In this document: in pieces, positions 1-6,351 of the stretch
How positions within the stretch are numbered: position 1 is the first letter of the stretch
Layout of the letters: each line of letters begins with the position of its first letter
NCBI GenBank assembly: GCA_000431775.1
Contig: FR888227.1
Span: 16,049 to 26,163 of the forward strand
Origin: Clostridium sp. CAG:413
GTDB taxonomy: Bacteria > Bacillota > Clostridia > Oscillospirales > Acutalibacteraceae
Length of the DNA: 10,115 nt
Direction of reading: 5' to 3'
Program-made: the position numbers and the translations under genes
The notes under the pieces: generated by a model
Told to the model about the DNA's origin: nothing
Seen by the model: the letters and a program-made list of their open reading frames with translations, nothing else
The model's database searches: none

Positions 1-795
1 CTCATGCCCACCAAGGTGGCGACCGAAACTCAGCTCTCAAGGCTTCTCGGCAACACTCCCCTTCAAGTAGAGCTTGAATTCCTCCACACCTCCTCCCACA
101 TATCAAAGAACACCCCGCAGGAGCATCTTTTCACATTCTACAAAACCTTTGAGGATGTGAAGCACCGCAACTTCGACGGGCTTATCATCACGGGCGCCCC
201 CGTCGAGCACCTGCCGTTTGAGGAGGTCGAATACTGGGATGAGCTTTGCGAAATAATGGAGTGGTCAAAGACCCACGTCCACAGCACATTCCATATCTGT
301 TGGGGCGCTCAGGCGGCGCTGTATTATCACTTCGGCATACAGAAATACCCGCTTGAGGAGAAGCTCTTCGGCGTTTTTGAGCACAGGGTGGAGCGCAGAA
401 GCTCGATACTGCTCAGGGGCTTCGACGATGTGTTCCTCGTGCCGCATTCACGCCACACCACAGTCAGGCGCGAGGATGTCGAGGCCGTGCCTGCACTGAA
501 GATCCTCGCCGCTTCGCCCGTTGCGGGGCTTTATGCCCTATCGACCGAGAACGGCAAGCAGGTCTTTATCACGGGGCACAGCGAATACGACGCCGACACG
601 CTCAAAAATGAATACCTGCGCGATAAGAATGCCGGTCTGCCGATAAAGCCGCCGAAGAATTACTTCCCGAACGACGACGACACGGCAAAGCCGATAGTCA
701 AATGGCGCTCACACGCAAACCTGCTCTACGCCAACTGGCTGAACTACATAGTCTATCAGAATACCCCGTATGAGATAGAGAAAATCAATAAGTAA
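1..795 (+). CDS. metA: Homoserine O-acetyltransferase, MetA family (5' partial)
   Basis: This enzyme acylates the hydroxyl of L-homoserine, the first committed step of methionine synthesis, in the cytoplasm. The reading frame is open to the window edge and starts inside the conserved LMP-K--TE-Q block, so by comparison with E. coli MetA (recalled from memory) about 42 N-terminal residues are missing. Counting from the ATG at position 4, the nucleophile is Cys99 in [10 protein letters not shown] (codon 298-300), equivalent to E. coli Cys142. His192 and Glu194 in TGHSEYD match His235 and Glu237. The residue equivalent to E. coli Gly111 is Glu68 (codon 205-207, in GAPVEH). Published work on this family links Glu at that site to acetyl-CoA use and Gly to succinyl-CoA, so I infer acetyltransferase activity despite the usual succinyltransferase label. 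The stop codon overlaps the ribosome site of the next gene. The promoter, and any methionine-responsive leader, lie outside the window. Confidence 0.95.
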   Translation, partial: LMPTKVATETQLSRLLGNTPLQVELEFLHTSSHISKNTPQEHLFTFYKTFEDVKHRNFDGLIITGAPVEHLPFEEVEYWDELCEIMEWSKTHVHSTFHICWGAQAALYYHFGIQKYPLEEKLFGVFEHRVERRSSILLRGFDDVFLVPHSRHTTVRREDVEAVPALKILAASPVAGLYALSTENGKQVFITGHSEYDADTLKNEYLRDKNAGLPIKPPKNYFPNDDDTAKPIVKWRSHANLLYANWLNYIVYQNTPYEIEKINK

Positions 796-799
796 GGAG
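793..799 (+). promoter_or_regulatory. Ribosome binding site overlapping the metA stop codon
   Basis: The sequence TAAGGAG contains both the TAA stop of the MetA gene and the Shine-Dalgarno core of the next gene, 6 nt before its ATG at 806. This arrangement implies one transcript and probable translational coupling. Confidence 0.8.
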
Positions 800-805
800 A
801 AAGCC

Positions 806-1246
806 ATGATCTGCGATACGATTGATAATCTGAGGAAATATGCGGGCGTCGACCCCCGCTTTAACTCAATAGCCGATTTCGTTGAGAGGAACGACCTTGC
901 CGCCATAGCCGACGGCAGCTATGAGGTATGCGACGGGGTCAAGGTGAATATTTCGACCTACGAGCCGGGCAGCGGCGGCGACTTTGAGGCGCACCGCGAA
1001 TATCATGACCTGCAATACGCAATAACGGGCGGCGAGACCATCGAGGTCATCCCCACCCGCTTCGGCGCAGAGTCAAAGGGCTACACGCCCGATATAGAAT
1101 TCTTCTCCGTAAGGAAATGCGAATGCACCTCGGTAGCTCTTGAGGCGGGGTATTTCGCGTTCCTCACCCCCGAGGACGCACACCGCCCGTGCATCAGGCT
1201 GCATGACGGAAAGATCAAAAAGGCAGTATTCAAAATCAAAATATAA
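806..1246 (+). CDS. YhcH/YjgK/YiaL family protein (cupin-like)
   Basis: This is a 146-residue soluble protein of the YhcH/YjgK/YiaL family, the group that includes EbgC, the small subunit of evolved beta-galactosidase. Members are small beta-sandwich proteins with a likely metal site, often found beside sugar or sialic-acid genes; their exact reaction is mostly unproven. The family signature is clear: EAHREYHDLQYA at residues 61-72, giving His63, His67 and Asp68, and a second block FLTPEDAHRP at 119-128 with His126. Length is normal for the family. The ATG is fixed by a strong TAAGGAG 6 nt upstream that overlaps the metA stop. Co-transcription with a methionine gene says little about its substrate and may be incidental. 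No signal peptide or membrane segment is seen. The family assignment is firm, the function is not. Confidence 0.9.
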   Translation: MICDTIDNLRKYAGVDPRFNSIADFVERNDLAAIADGSYEVCDGVKVNISTYEPGSGGDFEAHREYHDLQYAITGGETIEVIPTRFGAESKGYTPDIEFFSVRKCECTSVALEAGYFAFLTPEDAHRPCIRLHDGKIKKAVFKIKI

Positions 1247-1249
1247 GCC

Positions 1250-1292
1250 GCAGTCACCTGCCGCCGAGGAAGCGACAGGTGACGCTTTGTTT
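1250..1292 (+). terminator. Hairpin terminator after the metA-yhcH unit, overlapping the convergent gene
   Basis: GTCACCTG (1253-1260) pairs with CAGGTGAC (1276-1283). Two more G-C pairs (1250-1251 with 1284-1285) form across a bulged A. A T-rich tail, TTTGTTTA, follows. The hairpin lies 3 nt past the stop at 1246 and covers the last codons and TGA stop (1254-1256) of the - strand gene. Read on the - strand, the downstream sequence is also T-rich, so it may act in both directions. Confidence 0.65.
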
Positions 1293-1973
1293 ATAATACG
1301 GAATGACATACAGCGCCGGCAGTATCGCCGCGCACAGCAGCAGCCACGGCAGGAAGCTGAGCTTAAAAAGAAAAAGCTCCGTCAGCTCCTCACGGCAGCG
1401 CTTGACGCTCATTGATATCGCCTGTACGGGCGAAATATCACCGTAGGCGGCAAGATAGAATCCCGCCCTTGCATACCGCTGAACTGCTATGCCCCAAAAC
1501 AAAAGCCCAGCCGCGGCGAGCGCCGCCGAGCCGATGAGCAGCGCAGCTGACGCTTTGAGGCTGACTGGCTGCCTCGCTATCCTAAGCGCAAACACCGTAA
1601 AAAATGCGGCGGGTATCGCTTCAAAGAGCAGCAGCCACAGCAGCTTGAGAGCAAAGAGCGCCGAATACATCACGCAGGCATTTAGACCGTCGGTGAAATT
1701 CAGCTCCCTCCCGTCACGGCTGCCGAGGGCGAGGATTATGTGCTTTTGCTGCAATCGCAGGCGCAGCGGCGCTATGGTCAGCAGCGCGGCAGGCATGGTC
1801 AGCAGCGCAGTCAGCGCCTGAGCGAGGGTCGCATCGCCCGGCAGCAGCCCGACGGCGGCGGTGCCGACGGAAAATACGATCGTCAGTACCATTATCAGCG
1901 CAAGCGTCGGCAGCACGGTGAGGGATTCGCCGAGCAGGGCCTGCCTTGCGGAGAGCTTCACTCTTGCATTCAT
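1254..1973 (-). CDS. Polytopic membrane protein, DUF975-like
   Basis: This 239-residue protein is very hydrophobic, with about five or six likely membrane segments near residues 20-44, 55-75, 100-130 (long, possibly two), 142-163 and 202-226. The C-terminal third (about 172-230) looks like the DUF975 family: a YLA segment, then SPVQAISMSVKRCREE, then LFLFKLSFLPW and a closing PYY motif near 225-227. In that family this amphipathic region precedes a tryptophan-containing last helix. No catalytic motif is visible and I assign no function. The ATG at 1971-1973 has only a weak upstream AAAGAGATGA. The gene lies 76 bp behind the secreted hydrolase gene with a strong hairpin between them, and no clear promoter of its own is seen, so it may depend on read-through. 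Its end overlaps the terminator of the convergent operon. Confidence 0.75.
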   Translation of the reverse strand: MNARVKLSARQALLGESLTVLPTLALIMVLTIVFSVGTAAVGLLPGDATLAQALTALLTMPAALLTIAPLRLRLQQKHIILALGSRDGRELNFTDGLNACVMYSALFALKLLWLLLFEAIPAAFFTVFALRIARQPVSLKASAALLIGSAALAAAGLLFWGIAVQRYARAGFYLAAYGDISPVQAISMSVKRCREELTELFLFKLSFLPWLLLCAAILPALYVIPYYKQSVTCRFLGGR

Positions 1974-1994
1974 ATCATCATCTCTTTAAAAGTA

Positions 1995-2023
1995 AAATCG
2001 GGAGGCACTATGCTTCCCGATTT
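1995..2023 (-). terminator. Strong hairpin between the hydrolase and DUF975-like genes
   Basis: AAATCGGGA (1995-2003) is perfectly complementary to TCCCGATTT (2015-2023). The pairing continues inward through a G-T wobble and GCA/TGC to a 3-nt loop, giving about 13 pairs. On the - strand it is followed by TTTTACTTTT, a reasonable U-tract, so it fits an intrinsic terminator for the hydrolase gene, whose stop is at 2050-2052. Confidence 0.75.
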
Positions 2024-2049
2024 ATTATTATCTGCCTTTCGGCTTTTAT

Positions 2050-3600
2050 TCAGTTGAGCCCGAGCCCGTCGCGCACTTTATCCAGCAAGCCGAAAACTTT
2101 ATTCACAATGGGTGCGGCATAGCGCTCGTAGCGGTCGTGATAGGAGTGCCCCGCTTCAAGCTGCGGCGCCTCCTCGCCCGGGGCAAAGTTGCCGAGCGGT
2201 ATCACGCGCAGATTCGGCTTGTCATTCTGCAAAAACTGCGTATAGAGCGGGTCGGAGAAAACATTCATGTTGTCCTCGGAGAACATCAGGCGGTTATACA
2301 TCTTCATAATGCCGTCGTGGCAGTTGGCATGGAGCATGCCCTTGATGAACCATGTATTCTCGGGCAGGATGCAGGTGGAGGCGTCTATCCTGCCGTCGGG
2401 CGAGAGATGATTATGGCCGCAGTCGACCTTCTGCTTATATCCCTCTCCGAGAGTCTCCCCTCTCAGAGCAACGGTCGCGCCGGCAGAGGCGTACATGGTG
2501 TCCACCGTGCCGTCGCTGTCGTTATCCATGGATTCGACAAGCGGAGTTCGCTGGATATCATAACCCGCAACTATCATCACACGCATACCCGAATTCAGAG
2601 CGCCCTTGAGTATCTCATCGGCTCTGCACTGGATGCGGTAGTGGTAGTAATCCGCCTTTGCGACAAGCCCCTTTTGCATATTCTCATCGAGATTTATCTT
2701 TTTCGCCTGCTCATAGCTTGCGTCGGGCACGAACGCCCAAAGCCCGAGCAGAGTGCCGAAAACAGGGGTCATAAGTTCGTCAAAGACCTTGGTCTGCAGC
2801 TCGTCGAGCAGCTTGTCGCCGAAAGCGAGCACGGCGTCAACGGCGCCGCTGTAATAGAGAAAATTAAAGAGGAAATAGAGCAGCGTGCTCTCAAAATCGG
2901 CAGGCTGATAAGCTCCCGTGCCGTAGTCGAGCAGCGCTCTTGAATCGAGCTTCAGCTTGCGGGAGAGCAGGTCGCCCGCAACCGCCGTGCCGAGCAGCGG
3001 GCAGCACTGGAAAATGCAGGCGTTCACATCGGAATAGCCGTATTCGTTGAAGTAGGCAAGGGTCACAACGCCGCCCATCGAGGAAGCTCTGAAATTCACC
3101 TTGTCGTGGCGGGTCAGCTTCTTGACATGAGCGACAAAATCCTTGAGCTGAGCTGCTATCTCAACGGGGTCGAGCCGCCAATCGTAGTGGAAATAATAGC
3201 TCTTGTTCATGCCGTGGTCGGTCTCGGTCGGCAGCTCGAGCTTGACGGAGACATTCGGTGCGGAGTTGCCGTCGCCGTCGAGGGCCATTGCGCCCATAGC
3301 CTCATAAACGGAGTCGATAAGTGCATCGCCGAAACGGTCATAGTCGCGGGTCAGGGGCAGAGCCGCAAGCGGTGGCAGGATATCCCTGACGATACCGAGC
3401 ACAGTCTCGGTCTTTGGTCTGAAAAGCACCCTTTCACGGGGCATATCGGGGTATTCATAGATATCGGTGTTGCCGAGAGGCCCGACATAGATCACAGGGT
3501 CTTCGCCGCAGGCACATTTATCGGTCGCGGCAAAGGCGGCGGGCGTAAGCAAGTAAACGAGGGTAAGCATTGCAAGGAGCAGAGCGATTACCTTTTTCAT
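2050..3600 (-). CDS. Secreted LCAT-like alpha/beta hydrolase (lipase/acyltransferase)
   Basis: This 516-residue protein is predicted to be exported and to cleave or transfer acyl groups on lipids or other esters. Numbering is from the ATG at 3598-3600. Residues 1-24 form a signal peptide: a Lys start, a hydrophobic core and a PAAFA cleavage site. YDWRLDP at 139-145 is the block typical of the LCAT/phospholipid acyltransferase group. The nucleophile elbow is RASSMGG, so Ser174 is the likely nucleophile (codon 3079-3081) in an A-x-S-x-G form as in some bacterial lipases, not the usual G-x-S-x-G. Asp363 in SDGTV fits the LCAT catalytic acid (usually GDGTV), although DNDSDGTVD also looks like a calcium loop. 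His428 or His424 (LHANCHDG) could complete the triad. No cell-wall anchor is seen at the C-terminus. An ATG at 3607-3609 is in frame, but its AAAGGA touches it; the same AAAGGA is 8 nt from the ATG at 3598-3600. The substrate is unknown. Confidence 0.85.
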   Translation of the reverse strand: MKKVIALLLAMLTLVYLLTPAAFAATDKCACGEDPVIYVGPLGNTDIYEYPDMPRERVLFRPKTETVLGIVRDILPPLAALPLTRDYDRFGDALIDSVYEAMGAMALDGDGNSAPNVSVKLELPTETDHGMNKSYYFHYDWRLDPVEIAAQLKDFVAHVKKLTRHDKVNFRASSMGGVVTLAYFNEYGYSDVNACIFQCCPLLGTAVAGDLLSRKLKLDSRALLDYGTGAYQPADFESTLLYFLFNFLYYSGAVDAVLAFGDKLLDELQTKVFDELMTPVFGTLLGLWAFVPDASYEQAKKINLDENMQKGLVAKADYYHYRIQCRADEILKGALNSGMRVMIVAGYDIQRTPLVESMDNDSDGTVDTMYASAGATVALRGETLGEGYKQKVDCGHNHLSPDGRIDASTCILPENTWFIKGMLHANCHDGIMKMYNRLMFSEDNMNVFSDPLYTQFLQNDKPNLRVIPLGNFAPGEEAPQLEAGHSYHDRYERYAAPIVNKVFGLLDKVRDGLGLN

Positions 3601-3608
3601 TTTCTTCA

Positions 3609-3614
3609 TCCTTT
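3609..3614 (-). promoter_or_regulatory. Ribosome binding site deciding the hydrolase start
   Basis: On the - strand AAAGGA lies 8 nt before the ATG at 3598-3600. It overlaps the alternative upstream ATG at 3607-3609, leaving that codon with no usable ribosome site. This supports the 516-residue form over the 519-residue one. Confidence 0.6.
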
Positions 3615-3629
3615 CGGTTTTCTGTCTTA

Positions 3630-3658
3630 ACTTTACCTTATAAAGACGCTTTTGTCAA
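3630..3658 (-). promoter_or_regulatory. Promoter of the secreted hydrolase gene
   Basis: On the - strand a perfect -35 TTGACA (3653-3658) and a -10 TAAAGT (3630-3635, four of six consensus) are separated by exactly 17 bp. Transcription would start about 20 nt upstream of the start codon. Only the -10 is imperfect. Confidence 0.65.
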
Positions 3659-3677
3659 TAAAAATCGTCATAACGCA

Positions 3678-3706
3678 TTGCAAATCGCCATGTGTTATGG
3701 TAGAAT
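3678..3706 (+). promoter_or_regulatory. Promoter of the phosphoesterase-MFS unit
   Basis: TTGCAA (3678-3683) and TAGAAT (3701-3706) are 17 bp apart. The -10 is preceded by TGG, an extended -10 (TGn) arrangement. It lies 29 nt before the ATG at 3736. Its -35 is 19 bp from the -35 of the divergent hydrolase promoter, so one regulator bound between them could affect both. Confidence 0.65.
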
Positions 3707-3735
3707 ATAGTGACTTTAACGAATTGAGGCTTTAT

Positions 3736-4875
3736 ATGAAACTGAAGTTTAATGAAAACGGCAAATTCAGGATACTGCTCTTCGGCGATCTGCACGAGCA
3801 ATATGACTACGCCGAGAGCCCGAATTTCAAAGATATGCAGAAGCTGATGAACGCCTCGCTCGACAGGTATTCGCCCGACCTCTGCGTGCTGCTCGGCGAC
3901 GTTTGCAGCACTCACGGCTGCGACGAGGATCCCGAGAAATTCAAGGCGATGGCAACCGCCGTATGCAAGCCGATGTTTGACCGAAACATACCAGTGGCGG
4001 TCATATTCGGCAATCATGAGCACGACCCGGGCTGCGACGATGCCGTGGTAAAGGCATACAATGAAATCGGCTGCATCATGCGAAACGAATCCGACGGCCC
4101 TCACGGCAAGGCAGATTACAAGGAGCTTATCTACTCAAGCGACGGCAAAACGCCGAAATTCTGCCTTTGGTTCATCGATTCAAACAATCTCTACCCCGAT
4201 CAGGCGGTGTCGGATTACGATATAGTCTACCCCGATCAGATAGAGTGGTTTGAGCGTGAGAGCGCAAAGCTCAGGGAACAAAACGGCGGCAATCCTATGC
4301 CCTCGTTCGTATTCCAGCACATTCCCGTGCCCGAGGAATACAGGCTGCTCCGCAAAGCCCGCATCTGGGAGCTGCCGTTTGCCGCGAAGGGCTTCAACAC
4401 AAAGAGCGGCAACCGGTATATGCTTAAAAAAGGCTGCGAGGGCTACCTCGGCGAGGGTCCCTGCTCCCCCGATATCGACGACGGGCAATTTGACTCATGG
4501 AAAAAAGTCGGCGGAGTGCTCGGCGCGTTCTTCGGCCACGACCACCTCAACGATTTCAGCGGCTATGTTGACGGCATATATCTCGCCCAGCACAAAACTG
4601 CGGGTTTCCGCGCCTACACGGACGGCTGCCGCAGCTGCGTAAGGCTGCTGACCCTTGATGAAAACGACCTCGGCTCATTTGAGCAGGAGCTGCGCCACTT
4701 CAAGGAATTCGGTCTTGAATGCGAGTGCCTCGGTCCGATATTCAAGCGCATATCCGACAGACAAAGCACGAATATGCATATTGCGGCAAAGATCCTCGGC
4801 GCCGCGGCGGGTACGGCGGCTCTTTGGGTGGGTATGAAAATCATCCTTTGCGGTCGGTATGAAATACATCATTAA
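3736..4875 (+). CDS. Metallophosphoesterase with C-terminal membrane tail
   Basis: This 379-residue protein has the calcineurin-like two-metal phosphoesterase fold and should hydrolyse a phosphomono- or diester; the substrate cannot be read from the sequence. The metal-binding blocks appear in order: GDLHE (Asp18, His20), LLGDV (Asp55), GNHE (Asn93, His94), FQHIPVPEE (His195) and GHDH (His268, His270). The HIPVPEE block and spacing recall the Dcr2/purple-acid-phosphatase-like branch. Residues about 350-370 (AAKILGAAAGTAALWVGMKI) are hydrophobic and end in a short basic tail, while no N-terminal signal peptide is present, so it may be anchored by its tail with the catalytic domain inside the cell. 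The frame is open upstream to 3652, but that stretch holds the promoter; GAGG (3726-3729) 6 nt before the ATG at 3736 fixes the start. The MFS gene follows after 34 bp with no terminator. Confidence 0.9.
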   Translation: MKLKFNENGKFRILLFGDLHEQYDYAESPNFKDMQKLMNASLDRYSPDLCVLLGDVCSTHGCDEDPEKFKAMATAVCKPMFDRNIPVAVIFGNHEHDPGCDDAVVKAYNEIGCIMRNESDGPHGKADYKELIYSSDGKTPKFCLWFIDSNNLYPDQAVSDYDIVYPDQIEWFERESAKLREQNGGNPMPSFVFQHIPVPEEYRLLRKARIWELPFAAKGFNTKSGNRYMLKKGCEGYLGEGPCSPDIDDGQFDSWKKVGGVLGAFFGHDHLNDFSGYVDGIYLAQHKTAGFRAYTDGCRSCVRLLTLDENDLGSFEQELRHFKEFGLECECLGPIFKRISDRQSTNMHIAAKILGAAAGTAALWVGMKIILCGRYEIHH

Positions 4876-4893
4876 AGCAAAACGAGACAAATA

Positions 4894-4900
4894 AAAGGAG
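4894..4900 (+). promoter_or_regulatory. Ribosome binding site of the MFS transporter gene
   Basis: AAAGGAG lies 9 nt before the ATG at 4910, in the 34-bp gap after the phosphoesterase stop. No promoter or hairpin is visible in the gap, so the two genes are probably co-transcribed. Confidence 0.7.
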
Positions 4901-4909
4901 AAAAATTAA

Positions 4910-6250
4910 ATGGAAAAAAGCGCAAAGCTCGGCAAACTCACATTGCTGAACATTATACTTTTCGGCTTCATCGGGCAGGTCGCCTGGGCTGTGGAAAATA
5001 ACTTCTTCAACACCTTCCTTTTCTCATTCGGCGGCACCACCAAGGATATCTCGACCATGGTCGCGGCGAGCGCAGTCGTGGCGGTCGTAACCACATTTGT
5101 CATGGGCACTCTGAGCGACAAGCTCGGCAGGCGTAAGGTATTCATCTGCGCCGGTTATGTCGCATGGGGCATAACGGTCATGGCGTTTGCATTTATTTCA
5201 AGAGAAAATCTCGGCAAGCTCATCGGCGCCGACCCCTCCTCAGCCGCCGCTCTCTCGGCAACGGTCACGACGGTCATAGTCATGGACTGCATAATGACCT
5301 TCATGGGCTCGACCAGCAACGATTCTGCCTTTAACGCATGGATAACCGACGTCACAGTGCCCTCCAACAGGGCTAAGACCGAGGGTCTGCTCGCCATACT
5401 GCCCGTGCTCGCTCTCGTGATAGTCACAGGCGTATTCGGCTTCATCGCGGGCGACGACGCTCAGGCCTCCGACTACTCCACCTGCTTCCTCGGCCTCGGC
5501 ATACTCGTCATAATCTGCGGCATAATAGGCATATTCACCATAAAAGATACCGGCAGCGGTCAGAAATCGGACGGCAACTTCTTCGCCGACCTCATCTACG
5601 GCTTCAGGCCGAGCGTCATAAAGAGCCACAAGTGCCTCTATCTCTCGCTCGCCTGCATGGGCGTTTACTCCATCGCGAGCCAGGTATTCTTCCCCTACAT
5701 CTTCATCTATATCGAGCATCAGATAGACTTTGAGACAAAAATAACCGTGCCCGCCGTCATCATCGCGGCGATAGTCATCCTCGCGGTCATTGCGGGCGTG
5801 CTCGCCTCGATATTGCTCATGGATAAGGTCGGCAAGGCTCGCTTTGCCTTCCCGGCGGTCGTCCTCTTTATCGTCGGTCTGGCTTCTGTCTATTTTGCAG
5901 GCTCTCATCTTATCAAGTTTCTCGCCTGCGCCATGCTGGCAGTCGGCGGCTACGGTCTGCTTATGATACTGCTCAATGCAGCCATCAGGGACTTCACCCC
6001 CGAGGATAAGGCCGGTCAGTTCCAGGGCGTGCGTATGATATTCGCCGTCATGCTGCCGATGATAATCGGCCCGAGGCTCGGCGCAGAGGTCACCGAGCGC
6101 TACTCAAACACCACCTATATCAGCGCCTACGGCGAGCCTGCGCTCGTCCCCTCCTCACACATTTTCCTCGCAGCCGCAATAGTCGGCGCGGTCATCCTCA
6201 TCCCACTGTTTTTCCTTGAAAAAGAGTGGAAAAAGGCGGACAATAAATAA
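4910..6250 (+). CDS. MFS transporter (SLC45/GPH-like sugar carrier)
   Basis: This 446-residue inner-membrane protein has the length and hydrophobic pattern of a 12-helix major facilitator carrier. The loop between helices 2 and 3 carries the family motif GTLSDKLGRRK (residues 66-76), and a degenerate copy, DKVGKARF, follows the helix that would be number 8. The first helix contains the polar run WAVENNFFNTF (26-36), which resembles SLC45 or GPH-type sugar carriers more than drug exporters; this is a recollection of family style, not an alignment. By that analogy it would move a sugar or glycoside with a cation. It follows the phosphoesterase gene and probably shares its promoter. The trk promoter begins 14 bp after its stop, and no GC-rich terminator separates them, so some read-through into trkA is possible. 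The MFS assignment is firm, the substrate is unknown. Confidence 0.85.
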   Translation: MEKSAKLGKLTLLNIILFGFIGQVAWAVENNFFNTFLFSFGGTTKDISTMVAASAVVAVVTTFVMGTLSDKLGRRKVFICAGYVAWGITVMAFAFISRENLGKLIGADPSSAAALSATVTTVIVMDCIMTFMGSTSNDSAFNAWITDVTVPSNRAKTEGLLAILPVLALVIVTGVFGFIAGDDAQASDYSTCFLGLGILVIICGIIGIFTIKDTGSGQKSDGNFFADLIYGFRPSVIKSHKCLYLSLACMGVYSIASQVFFPYIFIYIEHQIDFETKITVPAVIIAAIVILAVIAGVLASILLMDKVGKARFAFPAVVLFIVGLASVYFAGSHLIKFLACAMLAVGGYGLLMILLNAAIRDFTPEDKAGQFQGVRMIFAVMLPMIIGPRLGAEVTERYSNTTYISAYGEPALVPSSHIFLAAAIVGAVILIPLFFLEKEWKKADNK

Positions 6251-6264
6251 TATAAAATTATTCC

Positions 6265-6293
6265 TTGACTTTTAATTCCAACCTGTCTATAAT
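6265..6293 (+). promoter_or_regulatory. Near-consensus promoter of the trkA-trkH operon
   Basis: TTGACT (6265-6270) and a perfect TATAAT (6288-6293) are exactly 17 bp apart, matching the vegetative sigma-factor consensus at 11 of 12 positions. Transcription would start near 6300, leaving a leader of about 50 nt. The leader is AT-rich and too short for a known potassium or cyclic-di-AMP riboswitch, so constitutive expression is the simplest reading. Confidence 0.8.
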
Positions 6294-6351
6294 ACCGATT
6301 GACACTAAGCAACATACAGTTAATGATAAATGAAAGGCAGATACAAACGAT

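Noticed and set aside
2137..2943. Long + strand open frame (268 codons) opposite the hydrolase gene
   Set aside because: It lies wholly inside the antisense of a well-supported secreted hydrolase, has no family features, and arises from the strong third-position GC bias.
3106..3630. Second + strand open frame (174 codons) opposite the hydrolase gene
   Set aside because: It is antisense to the signal-peptide and catalytic regions, runs through the hydrolase promoter and shows no recognisable domain.
3652..3735. Upstream extension of the phosphoesterase frame
   Set aside because: This stretch contains the -35 and -10 boxes and the GAGG ribosome site, and the conserved domain starts just after the ATG at 3736.
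5240..5908. - strand open frame of 222 codons within the MFS gene
   Set aside because: Its composition is abnormal, rich in Asp, Glu, Tyr and Ala, as expected from reading a hydrophobic membrane-protein gene backwards.
6246..6262. AATAAT/ATTATT inverted repeat after the MFS gene as a terminator
   Set aside because: The stem has only six A-T pairs with no GC core and no T run, so it is too weak to call a terminator.
6294..6351. Possible potassium or cyclic-di-AMP riboswitch before trkA
   Set aside because: The leader is about 50 nt, AT-rich and without paired elements, far shorter than known riboswitches of these classes.
4876..6351. MFS and trk genes as one operon
   Set aside because: A near-consensus promoter sits between them, so trkA-trkH has its own start, although some read-through cannot be excluded.
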